Source: Phycisphaerae bacterium (GTDB lineage: Bacteria > Planctomycetota > Phycisphaerae > Sedimentisphaerales > Anaerohalosphaeraceae). From it: a DNA stretch of 47,853 nt. The translations under genes were made by a program, and so were the position numbers. The DNA lies in assembly GCA_014859965.1 (NCBI GenBank), contig JACZKQ010000192.1, forward strand, positions 1 through 47,853. The letters run 5' to 3'. Every line of letters starts with the position of its first letter. Positions within the stretch are counted from its first letter, which is position 1. The notes beneath the pieces were generated by a model. That model searched no databases, was not told where the DNA came from, and saw only the letters and a program-made list of their open reading frames with translations. Below, piece after piece: positions 1-7,516 of this stretch.

Positions 1-1485
1 ATCCTCTCGCCGCACGGCCAGCACGCCGTCAACGTCGCCCTTTGCCAATGCATCGTACATGTCCGCCTGCACCGGGTTGTTCTCGCTGTTGGGAAGGCAG
101 GCCATGATCATCTGATTGACAGCCGGAACGATCTCGCGATATTTGAATTTTTCCATCTCCTTGGTTATCTTGGCAGTGTTGGCCGCCGCACGGCCCTGCT
201 GTTCGCTCAGTTTGCTCTGCGCTGCCTGAGCCTGCGATATAGTCGCCTGGACCGTACGACGAACATCCTCATTGCCCTTATACTGGCCGCGATCAATGTT
301 CGCGCGCACAAGACCCAGCACGGAAACCACCAGCAGCAGCCCTGCCGCCGCCGTGAACATCCGGCTCTTGCGACGCCACGCCATCGCGCGGGCAAGCTTG
401 CGAGGAAGCAGGTTGACGCCGATCCTGGCCTCACCCAGCAGTTGTGCGCCCAAACCGTACACAATTCCGAAATCCGAAACATTCTCATGAAACTTGGCGG
501 CCGATACCGATGCGTTCAGCGGCAGACGTTCGAAGGTGTCCGGCTTCACTACGGGGATGCTGAGCGTCTGCTGAAGATACTTGGCGAGCCCCTGGAGCTT
601 CATGCCGCCTCCGAGCGCCACCATTCTGGCGAAACCCTTCTCTCGCCCCGGACCGCTGCTGCTGTAAAAACCCAGCGACCGCTGAATTTCGCTGCCGAGA
701 TCCGTAAACACCGGCTTCATCGCCGTGAAAATCTGTCGCATGTACTTGCTCATCGGGGCCGTGCGTTTGAGTTTCTCGGCTTTTTGGAAACTCAGATTAA
801 ACGCGTCGGCGATGGCCTCAGTGAAGGTATTGCCGCCGATACGAATGCTCCGCTGCCACATGCCCGTTCGGCTGCACACCACCAGCGTCGTGTTTTCGGC
901 CCCCATGTCCAGCACAATCGTCGCCTTTTCGTTGAACCCGCCGATGTCCTTTATGTCGCACAATGCATAGTTGTAGAGCGCCACCGGCGATAACTGCACG
1001 CATGCAATCTTCATGTTTTCGCGACCGAAGTGATCCATCGCGAGGTTGACAATCTCGTTCTTGATCGCAAAAATGCCCACCTCCGTGTCGGGACTGTCGG
1101 GGTTTTCCATGATCTGCCAGTCCCATTCGACTTCGTTGATGTCGAAGGGAATCTGCTGGACCGCCTCGAATTGCACGATCTCGGGAATGCGTTTTTTCTC
1201 GACCGGCGGCAGTTTGATGAATCTTGCGAAGCTGTTCTGCCCGGCCACGGAGATAGCGACCTCATCCTTGCCGACATCATTGCGGCTCGAAAAAGCATGC
1301 AGCGTTTCACCAATGACCCGCTGCCGCACCTCGTCGTCGATGCCTCCGGCCGACAGAATTCGGCCGTGCTCAATGTAATCGAAACCCACGACCTCCAGTC
1401 CTTCGGCCCCTGGAACAAGATGAAGCGCTTTCAGCGCGTTGCTGCCGATATCGATTGCCCATACGCCACTTACCGATGAGGCCAT
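1..1485 (-). CDS. pilM: Type IV pilus assembly protein PilM with PilN-like C-terminal segment (partial, 3' end outside window)
   Basis: Open for 495 codons from an ATG at 1485 to the window edge. The start has GAGGAG 9 nt upstream; an in-frame ATG at 1494 lies too close to that site. Residues 1-350 form an actin-like ATPase of the PilM family, seen in the N-terminal phosphate loop AIDIGSNALKALHL, the segment FEAVQQIPFDINEVEWDW, the second loop VLDMGAENTTLVV and ALGGGMKL. In known systems PilM is the cytoplasmic ring protein of type IV pili or type II secretion and binds the N-terminus of PilN. Here GVNLLP, typical of the PilN start, appears at about residues 356-361, followed by a basic stretch and one membrane helix (about 377-393) and a coiled-coil-like region. 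This suggests a natural PilM-PilN fusion. The true C-terminus is not visible. The gene is divergent from mtaB. Confidence 0.88.
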   Translation of the reverse strand, partial: MASSVSGVWAIDIGSNALKALHLVPGAEGLEVVGFDYIEHGRILSAGGIDDEVRQRVIGETLHAFSSRNDVGKDEVAISVAGQNSFARFIKLPPVEKKRIPEIVQFEAVQQIPFDINEVEWDWQIMENPDSPDTEVGIFAIKNEIVNLAMDHFGRENMKIACVQLSPVALYNYALCDIKDIGGFNEKATIVLDMGAENTTLVVCSRTGMWQRSIRIGGNTFTEAIADAFNLSFQKAEKLKRTAPMSKYMRQIFTAMKPVFTDLGSEIQRSLGFYSSSGPGREKGFARMVALGGGMKLQGLAKYLQQTLSIPVVKPDTFERLPLNASVSAAKFHENVSDFGIVYGLGAQLLGEARIGVNLLPRKLARAMAWRRKSRMFTAAAGLLLVVSVLGLVRANIDRGQYKGNEDVRRTVQATISQAQAAQSKLSEQQGRAAANTAKITKEMEKFKYREIVPAVNQMIMACLPNSENNPVQADMYDALAKGDVDGVLAVRRED

Positions 1486-1589
1486 ACCCGTCATCTCCTC
1501 TGCAGGAAAGAAAAGAACTCGCTATCGTTGCCAAATCCCGGCTCACCGACCACCCGCCCCACCACACAGGTACAGAGCCGTCAAAGGCC

Positions 1590-1618
1590 TTGTATGTTAC
1601 ACCACCGTTACCTATTAT
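1590..1618 (+). promoter_or_regulatory. Candidate mtaB promoter (possibly leaderless transcript)
   Basis: TTGTAT (1590-1595), a 17-nt spacer and TATTAT (1613-1618) resemble a sigma-70 promoter with a weak -35. Only eight bases separate the -10 from the mtaB ATG and no ribosome binding site is seen, so transcription would start at or next to the ATG. Confidence 0.4.
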
Positions 1619-1626
1619 AGCAGAAA

Positions 1627-2946
1627 ATGAAAACTTTTACCATCAGCACTTTAGGTTGTAAGGTCAACCAGTACGAAAGCAGCCAGATTCATCAACTGCT
1701 CGCCGACCAGGGTCTGCGCTACGTCGCCACGCCCGGCGACGCCGATCTCGTGGTTGTCAACACCTGCTGCATCACCCATACTGCCTCGGCAAAAAGCCGC
1801 CAGAGCATTCGAAAAGCCGGAAAATTAAACCCGCGCGCCGTCGTTGTCGTCGCAGGCTGCCTCCCGGCAAGCCCTCTGGACGAATGGAAACACATCGCAG
1901 GCAACGTCCATTTTGTCACCCGCAAAGCCGACCTCTCGGACATGCTGCACGGCCTTGTCGCAGCCGGGTGTTCAAGCGACCCCGCCACACCCTCTAATAA
2001 AGCATTTTTCGAAGCCAAAATCAAGGATAAAACCTCCCGCAGCGAAGATACTCCATCTTTACTGCCGCCCTTGGAGACCTTTTCCGGACAAAACCGCGCA
2101 TTTTTGAAAGTTCAGGATGGCTGCGACGCCTTTTGCAGCTATTGTATCATACCCCATATCCGGACCTTTGTTTGTAACAAGAGTGTAAAATCGGTCCTTG
2201 ATGAGGCCTATGCTCTCGTCGCAGCAGGCCATAAGGAGATCATTTTGACCGGCATCTTCCTGGGGGCATACGGCCAGACCACCGCCCGGCGCCGGCACTG
2301 GGATGCGCAACGGCGCGACGCGCTTGCCGACCTGCTCGACCAAGTCGCCCGCGTCCCCGGCCTGCATCGCGTTCGCCTCAGTTCGCTGGAGCCCGCCGAT
2401 GTAACCGATCGCCTGCTGGACGTCTTCTGCGCCCACCCCAACATTGCCCCTCACCTGCATCTGCCTCTGCAGTCAGGGTCAGAACGCATTCTGAAGCGCA
2501 TGTGCCGACAATACCGGCTCGACGACTTCCGCGCGAGCGTCGACAAGGTTACCTCCAGACTCGATCGGCCCGCCATCACGACCGATATTATCGTGGGATT
2601 CCCGGGCGAAACTGAGGACGATTTCGCCGCGTCCCTTGACATTATGCACGAGGTCGCCTTTGCCCAGACCCACGTCTTCCCCTTCAGCGCCCGCAAGGGC
2701 ACGGCCGCGGCACGCATGACCCCTCATGTACCGGCCGCAGTGATTAGGGAACGCGTTCGTATCCTGCTGGAAGCCGATAGCCAACTGCAACAACGGTTCC
2801 GGGATCGTTTTCGCGGCGAAACGGCGACCCTGGTTGTTGAGAGCCTTACTCCCCCCCGAGGGCGATGCGAACGTTACTTTATGGTGGAACTGCACAACCA
2901 CGGCCAACTGGAATTAGGCCAACTGGTGACCACAACTATTGCTTGA
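1627..2946 (+). CDS. mtaB: tRNA (N6-threonylcarbamoyladenosine-37-C2)-methylthiotransferase MtaB
   Basis: A 439-aa radical-SAM methylthiotransferase, which adds a methylthio group to t6A37 of ANN-decoding tRNAs. The N-terminal UPF0004 domain opens with STLGCKVNQYES, diagnostic of the MtaB branch, and carries cluster cysteines C11, C47 and C78. The radical-SAM domain has the CxxxCxxC motif at C166, C170 and C173 (GCDAFCSYCIIP), and LHLPLQSGSERILKRM is also typical. A TRAM-like RNA-binding tail follows from about residue 375. Length matches the family. The basic Arg-rich stretch usual after CIIP is replaced by HIRTFVCNKS, a small oddity. No ribosome binding site precedes the ATG. The 3' end overlaps the convergent PAS gene by 33 bp. 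Confidence 0.93.
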   Translation: MKTFTISTLGCKVNQYESSQIHQLLADQGLRYVATPGDADLVVVNTCCITHTASAKSRQSIRKAGKLNPRAVVVVAGCLPASPLDEWKHIAGNVHFVTRKADLSDMLHGLVAAGCSSDPATPSNKAFFEAKIKDKTSRSEDTPSLLPPLETFSGQNRAFLKVQDGCDAFCSYCIIPHIRTFVCNKSVKSVLDEAYALVAAGHKEIILTGIFLGAYGQTTARRRHWDAQRRDALADLLDQVARVPGLHRVRLSSLEPADVTDRLLDVFCAHPNIAPHLHLPLQSGSERILKRMCRQYRLDDFRASVDKVTSRLDRPAITTDIIVGFPGETEDDFAASLDIMHEVAFAQTHVFPFSARKGTAAARMTPHVPAAVIRERVRILLEADSQLQQRFRDRFRGETATLVVESLTPPRGRCERYFMVELHNHGQLELGQLVTTTIA

Positions 2947-4392
2947 GGCCATGCCGCCCTGGACGTCCAAACTTTCTACAACAGCGTAATGATCTTCTGT
3001 TGCATCTTCTTTCTGTTCTGTGGCACTGCCGACCGCAGCGGCGCTATCCTCGACGGCCGTTTGGAGTGAATTCAGGATGTCATCAGACTTTTTAATCTCC
3101 CTAAGGCATTCCCGCACATGCTTGTACAGGCTCTCGGCGGACGCATTTTCATTGAGTCCCCTGAGTAGTTGCCGCAGAAAAACACGCACGCCTCCGAACG
3201 ACTCCTCCAATTGCCGCGACAGACCGCGGGCCAAGGTCCCCAATTCCGCCATTTTTCGCATGTTCGCCAGTTCCCGGCGAGATTGATCGTTTTCCATATG
3301 CAGGCGTGCCCGTTGCGTGATATCGACCGCTACGCCGACCACGCCTGTACTCCGACCCTCGGCCTCTTTGTCGGGCCCCACAAACATCTCGAAGGTGCGG
3401 CCGCGGATTTCGATTGTTGTGACCGCTTCGGTCTCGCAGGCACGGCGGCACTGCTCGGCAAAGACGGGTGTCTGGGCGAATGCCTCCTCGACCGGTCGTC
3501 CGACGATAGATTCCATCGGTAGACCCAATTCCCCCAGCGCCTTGCCTTGGATGAACACGACGCGTCCCTCGTTGTCAACTTTAAAAAACATCACGGGCGC
3601 TTTGTCTGCAATTGTCTGGAATCGAAAATCGCTCTGGCGAATGCGGTCGTTCATCTCCCGGGTAAAAATGCTTAGCACCCGGATCAAGCCATACGCCATA
3701 GCCACCGCGCAGGCACTCCGAAACACCTGCACCGGTATGGCGAGGTAATCAGCAAGACGCGAATAGTTCACATGCGACGCCGGAAAAAAATCTGCTTTTT
3801 CGACCACTAATCCCGCAGTCACGGCATATAAAAAAAACGAGACGGATGCAATCTTCATGCCGGCTAAAATATCCCTGTGCTTGATCGCCTTAAGGTGGGG
3901 CAACTGCAGCGCCAGCGCCCAGCCTGCAAGCACCGCCCCCGGCAGACACAGCACATACCGAGACCAGATGTCCCACATCAGCAGGTCCCGCGGACCGCTC
4001 AGAAACGCCCCCAACCAGATCATCCATAACACCGGCGCCGCCGGCCGGAGCCAGGCGAATTTCGGGCGGTTCAGCGGTATCGCCCGGGCGCCGAACTGCA
4101 CGAGGCAAATAAACGACACAGGCAGCGCAAGCGCACGCGCCAGCACAAGGGCCTTGGCATCCGTGAACGGCTCAATCAGCAGGAACATATTCAGCCACTC
4201 GCCGACCCCGTGCACCAGCCCGAAACCCGCGATGAGGTATAAATGCTCGGACAGTTTGAAGGCGCTGTTGTTCTTGGGATAGAACGCGACAGCGAACCCC
4301 AGAATAAAAAACGCGAGCCCGCTAATGAAGAAAACGGCTGCCATCACTTGATCCGATACGAGTAGCCCGGCCTGCAATACGGCACCGCACAT
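2914..4392 (-). CDS. Membrane PAS-domain protein with degenerate histidine-kinase core
   Basis: A 492-aa protein. About seven hydrophobic helices span residues 16-240, resembling a membrane sensor module. A PAS domain at about 253-365 begins FRFQTIADKAPVMFFKVD and ends in VGVAVDITQRARL. A dimerisation-type helix follows (MAELGTLARGLSRQLEE, about 381-397). In active kinases this region reads roughly AELGTLAxGIAHEinN; here the phospho-accepting His is Arg393 and no HATPase_c domain follows. It therefore should not autophosphorylate, and may signal by dimerisation or a partner kinase. It starts 30 bp after hemB on the same strand, so co-transcription is likely. The start is uncertain; Met17 is an alternative. 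Ligand and output are unknown. Confidence 0.75.
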   Translation of the reverse strand: MCGAVLQAGLLVSDQVMAAVFFISGLAFFILGFAVAFYPKNNSAFKLSEHLYLIAGFGLVHGVGEWLNMFLLIEPFTDAKALVLARALALPVSFICLVQFGARAIPLNRPKFAWLRPAAPVLWMIWLGAFLSGPRDLLMWDIWSRYVLCLPGAVLAGWALALQLPHLKAIKHRDILAGMKIASVSFFLYAVTAGLVVEKADFFPASHVNYSRLADYLAIPVQVFRSACAVAMAYGLIRVLSIFTREMNDRIRQSDFRFQTIADKAPVMFFKVDNEGRVVFIQGKALGELGLPMESIVGRPVEEAFAQTPVFAEQCRRACETEAVTTIEIRGRTFEMFVGPDKEAEGRSTGVVGVAVDITQRARLHMENDQSRRELANMRKMAELGTLARGLSRQLEESFGGVRVFLRQLLRGLNENASAESLYKHVRECLREIKKSDDILNSLQTAVEDSAAAVGSATEQKEDATEDHYAVVESLDVQGGMASSNSCGHQLA

Positions 4393-4422
4393 ATGCCTGC
4401 GCCAGATATATATGCTAATCGG

Positions 4423-5394
4423 CTATTTGAGCCGCTTGGCCGCATCTTTTGCAAAGTAAGTGATCAGAATGTCCGCGCCGGCCCGTTTCAGCGAGGTGAG
4501 CGACTCCATCATCGCCTGCTCAAGATCCAGCAGTCCGGCTTTCGCCGCCGCATGGAGCATCATGTACTCGCCGCTGACGAAGTACGCCGCCAATGGCAGA
4601 TCGAACTCCTGTCGTGCACGATAAACGACATCGAGAAAGCACAACGCCGGCTTGACCATAATGATATCGGCGCCTTCCTCCACGTCCAGGGCAATTTCCC
4701 GCATTGCCTCGTCGCTATTGGCCGGGTCCATCTGGTAGGTACGGCGATCCCCAAAGGTCGGCGCAGAATCCGCGACGTCCCGGAACGGCCCGTAGAACGC
4801 CGATGCGTATTTGGCGGCATAGGACATGATCGCCTTGTCCTCAAAACCCTCGGCCTCCAAAGCCTGCCTTATCACCCCGATACGGCCGTCCATCATGTCC
4901 GACGGCGCGACGATGTCCGCTCCGGCCCGGGCGTGCGAAACCGCCATCTTCGCCAGCAGTTCGCATGTACGGTCGTTGTCAACTTTGCCGTCCGTGACTA
5001 TACCGCAATGGCCGGTATCAGTGTATGCACAAAGGCACACGTCCGTGATGATCAGAAGATCGGGACACACATTGCGGATCTCGCGAATCGCCGTATGAAC
5101 CACCCCGTCCGGCGCCCACGCCTCTGACCCCATCTCGTCTTTGGTTTCGGGCAGGCCGAAAAGAAGGATGGCCGGAATGCCCAACGCGGCGACCTCCGCC
5201 GCCTCGTGGGCGATGGTATCCGGTGAAAAGTGATAGCAGCCCGCCATGGATGCGATCGGCTCTTTCAGGCCCCGGCCCTTGCGCACAAACAGCGGATACA
5301 CCAGATCGTCCACACCGACCGACACCTCCCGCACCAGGCGCCGCATCATTTCGCTCGTCCGCAGTCTTCGCATCCTGTTTTCAGGAACGCCCAT
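4423..5394 (-). CDS. hemB: Porphobilinogen synthase (delta-aminolevulinate dehydratase)
   Basis: A 323-aa enzyme that condenses two 5-aminolevulinate molecules to porphobilinogen in haem and corrinoid synthesis; cytoplasmic octamer in known members. The zinc-site cysteines are present (C120, C122, C130 in DVCLCAYTDTGHCG), marking the Zn-dependent class. Schiff-base lysines are K195 (SYAAKYASAFYGPFRD) and K248 (IIMVKPAL). The frame stays open upstream to 5538, but the ATG at 5394 has GGAG 8 nt before it and gives the family length. The membrane PAS gene follows 30 bp downstream. A plausible -10 (TATACT, minus strand, 5451-5446) lies about 50 bp upstream. Confidence 0.95.
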   Translation of the reverse strand: MGVPENRMRRLRTSEMMRRLVREVSVGVDDLVYPLFVRKGRGLKEPIASMAGCYHFSPDTIAHEAAEVAALGIPAILLFGLPETKDEMGSEAWAPDGVVHTAIREIRNVCPDLLIITDVCLCAYTDTGHCGIVTDGKVDNDRTCELLAKMAVSHARAGADIVAPSDMMDGRIGVIRQALEAEGFEDKAIMSYAAKYASAFYGPFRDVADSAPTFGDRRTYQMDPANSDEAMREIALDVEEGADIIMVKPALCFLDVVYRARQEFDLPLAAYFVSGEYMMLHAAAKAGLLDLEQAMMESLTSLKRAGADILITYFAKDAAKRLK

Positions 5395-5734
5395 TCCAAA
5401 TACTCCAAGGAAAAACTTCCAAATATTCTCGCCCGTGCATGCCCAAGTATAGCACCCCCAACGGATACGATCCACCTGATTTTGAGGCATACACCTGCGA
5501 AGATACCTTCGGTCGATTTCGGCCATCGCTTCGCACAAGCCGACGGCAAATCTTCCCCGTTCTTATATTTATCCGGACCTCGTGCGCCGGACACATGTAT
5601 CCAGCCCGGCGGCGGCCCATGGTCTGGTAGAAAAAACATCAGTCTTTCACCCTTAACTGCCGATAATATCTGCGCTCGAAAGGTGATTGTGCCGGCAGCA
5701 GGAGTGCAAGCCTCAAGGGCGATCCGGGGGTAAT
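5395..5734. other. Divergent intergenic region between hemB and the PIG-L gene
   Basis: 340 bp without a convincing gene. It should hold the promoters of hemB (minus strand; TATACT at 5451-5446 with a poor -35) and of the forward sugar cassette. Open frames here lack ribosome binding sites and recognisable motifs. A TTG at 5687 in the PIG-L frame could extend that protein by 16 residues, but the extension looks unlike the family. Confidence 0.5.
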
Positions 5735-6394
5735 TTGAACGCCTTGTACGACAAGGGATTTCATAGTTGTGCGGTCATCGTGGCTCACCCCGATGACGAA
5801 ACGCTCTGGGCCGGGGGGACGATCCTGATGGATTCCCGGGTCGATTGGACCGTCATCACCCTTTGCCGGGCCAGCGATCCCGAACGTGCCCCCAGGTTCT
5901 ACCGGGCCATAGAGGCCCTGGGCGCCCGCGGTGCGATGGGCAACCTCGACGACGGGCCGGAACAGAAGCCGTTGCCGGCGGAGGACGTCCAGCAGACCGT
6001 CCTGACGCTCCTGACCGAAAGACGCTTCGACCTGATCCTGACCCACGGCCGCCGCGGAGAATACACCCGCCACCGCCGACACGAAGAAACCGCCCGCGCC
6101 GTAGCCGGCCTGATCAGCGACGGCCGTCTGGCGGCGGCGCACGCATGGGCATTCGCCTATGAAGACGGCCGAGGACGCTATCTTCCGCAGCCCATCCGAA
6201 AACCCAACATGCTCGTCGCACTTCCGGAAGCCGTTTGGCAGAGAAAATACCACATCATGACCGTCGTCTACGGCTTTGCGCCGGACAGTTTCGAGGCCCG
6301 CACCACGCCCCGAAAAGAAGCTTTCAGACAACTCCAAACTGAAAAACGAATTAGCAAACAGAGGCAGCATCATGAAAGTACTCGTGCTCTATGA
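5735..6394 (+). CDS. PIG-L family deacetylase
   Basis: A 219-aa zinc-dependent deacetylase of the LmbE/PIG-L family, whose members remove the N-acetyl group from GlcNAc-containing glycosides or related substrates. The metal motif AHPDDE is at residues 17-22 and the second metal/catalytic motif GEYTRHRRHEE gives H113 and H116. The start is uncertain: TTG at 5735 has GGGGG 4 nt upstream and places the first beta-strand (SCAVIVAHPDDE) at the family-typical distance; TTG at 5687 is possible. The last 23 bp overlap the glycosyltransferase start, so the two are translationally linked. GT4 plus PIG-L resembles the MshA/MshB and BshA/BshB pairs of low-molecular-weight thiol synthesis, but that parallel rests on gene order only. 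The substrate is unknown. Confidence 0.8.
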   Translation: MNALYDKGFHSCAVIVAHPDDETLWAGGTILMDSRVDWTVITLCRASDPERAPRFYRAIEALGARGAMGNLDDGPEQKPLPAEDVQQTVLTLLTERRFDLILTHGRRGEYTRHRRHEETARAVAGLISDGRLAAAHAWAFAYEDGRGRYLPQPIRKPNMLVALPEAVWQRKYHIMTVVYGFAPDSFEARTTPRKEAFRQLQTEKRISKQRQHHESTRAL

Positions 6395-7514
6395 CTATCC
6401 GCCGTCGCCCGCAGGTCTGGCAACCCAGGGCGACCTCTTGTATAAAGGCCTCAAAGAAATGGGTGTCGACGTCCACGCCGTCAACTACGAATCCGCCCAG
6501 GAGAAAGAATGGTACTACCGCTGGTTCGCCCCCGATGTCACCATCGGCGTCGGCTATTGGGGGTACACTCCGCATCTCGTCCTGCACCCCCAGCGGTTCG
6601 GCATCACTGCCATCCCCTGGCTTGTCGCCGACGGTTACGTCGCCAACTATCGCGAGACATTGGCGACCCTGCCGCTTATACTCGTCACCTCCTCCTGGGT
6701 CAAGGAGGTCTACATGCGCGACGGCCTGCCCGGGGATAACATCGAAGTGCTTCCCGTCGGCATCGATACCGACGCCTTCCATCCGCGGGACAAGAACGAT
6801 CCGAAAATCAAAACCGTCCGCGAAAGCCTCGGGATTGACGACGACCAGATCATGATCCTCACCGTCGGCGGAGACGCCGCATCCAAGGGCGCCCAGGAGG
6901 TCATGCAGGCGCTGGCCATAAACGACCGAAAGGCCCCCGACTGGAAGTACGTCTGCAAGGTCTGGCCTCAGGCCCGAACCGACCAGCAGAATCTGGCCGA
7001 CATGCACCTGGCCACCAACCTGGGTATTGAAAAAAACGTCGTCTTCGCCACGAGCCGTATTTCCCGCAACTTCATGCCGTGGCTCATCGCCGCCTGCGAT
7101 ATCTATGCCGCACCCAGCCGTCTCGAAGGTTTCGGCATGATCCAGATCGAGGCCAACGCCTGCGAAAAACCTGTTATCGGCATCAAGGCGATGGGCATGC
7201 TCGACACCTGCGTCCACGGAAAGAACGCCCTGCTTGCCGAAGTCGCCCAGCAGGTCTTGCTCCGTGAAACCATTCTCGGCCGGGAGTCCGGGTATGACAA
7301 TGCGAAACGGCACGTCTTCAAGAAACCGCGCATCGTCGACTACCGCGCCAGTGTCCACGACATATCGAACTACCTCATGGAACTCATGACCGATCCGGCG
7401 CTGCGGCAGCGTTTGGGACGGGAAGGCAGAAAGCGCGCTGTCGAACGCTTCGATTATCGCGTTGTCGCAAGACGCTTTGTGGAAATTGTATCAGAACGGC
7501 TGGGGATTTCCTGA
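6372..7514 (+). CDS. Family 4 glycosyltransferase
   Basis: A 380-aa GT-B fold enzyme of the GT4 type. The N-terminal Rossmann half starts MKVLVLYDYPPSPAGLATQG. The acceptor-side segment IPWLVADGYVANYRETL precedes the linker VLPVGIDTDAFHP (127-138). The nucleotide-sugar half carries TVGGDAASKG (164-173) and the retaining-GT motif E252-x7-E260 (LEGFGMIQIEANACEKPVI). Family members move hexoses from NDP-sugars with retention of configuration. An upstream in-frame start at 6276 is rejected: MKVLV is the natural strand 1 and AGAGG lies 9 nt before the ATG at 6372. It overlaps the PIG-L gene by 23 bp and is 2 bp from the GH100-like gene, so the three form one operon. Donor and acceptor cannot be read from sequence. 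Confidence 0.88.
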   Translation: MKVLVLYDYPPSPAGLATQGDLLYKGLKEMGVDVHAVNYESAQEKEWYYRWFAPDVTIGVGYWGYTPHLVLHPQRFGITAIPWLVADGYVANYRETLATLPLILVTSSWVKEVYMRDGLPGDNIEVLPVGIDTDAFHPRDKNDPKIKTVRESLGIDDDQIMILTVGGDAASKGAQEVMQALAINDRKAPDWKYVCKVWPQARTDQQNLADMHLATNLGIEKNVVFATSRISRNFMPWLIAACDIYAAPSRLEGFGMIQIEANACEKPVIGIKAMGMLDTCVHGKNALLAEVAQQVLLRETILGRESGYDNAKRHVFKKPRIVDYRASVHDISNYLMELMTDPALRQRLGREGRKRAVERFDYRVVARRFVEIVSERLGIS

Positions 7515-7516
7515 TC

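Noticed and set aside
442-1479. Forward-strand open frames over the pilM region
   Set aside because: They mirror the minus-strand PilM coding frame, which holds clear ATPase motifs; the forward translations have none.
5395-5538. N-terminal extension of hemB
   Set aside because: No ribosome binding site, unlike the family; ATG 5394 gives the normal length and active-site numbering.
5639-6373. Minus-strand frame opposite the PIG-L gene
   Set aside because: Shadow of the forward gene carrying AHPDDE; no motif in the reverse frame.
5735-7514. Bacillithiol or mycothiol biosynthesis (BshA/BshB, MshA/MshB)
   Set aside because: The GT4 lacks recognisable BshA/MshA N-terminal sequence and no cysteine ligase is nearby; only the gene pairing is similar.
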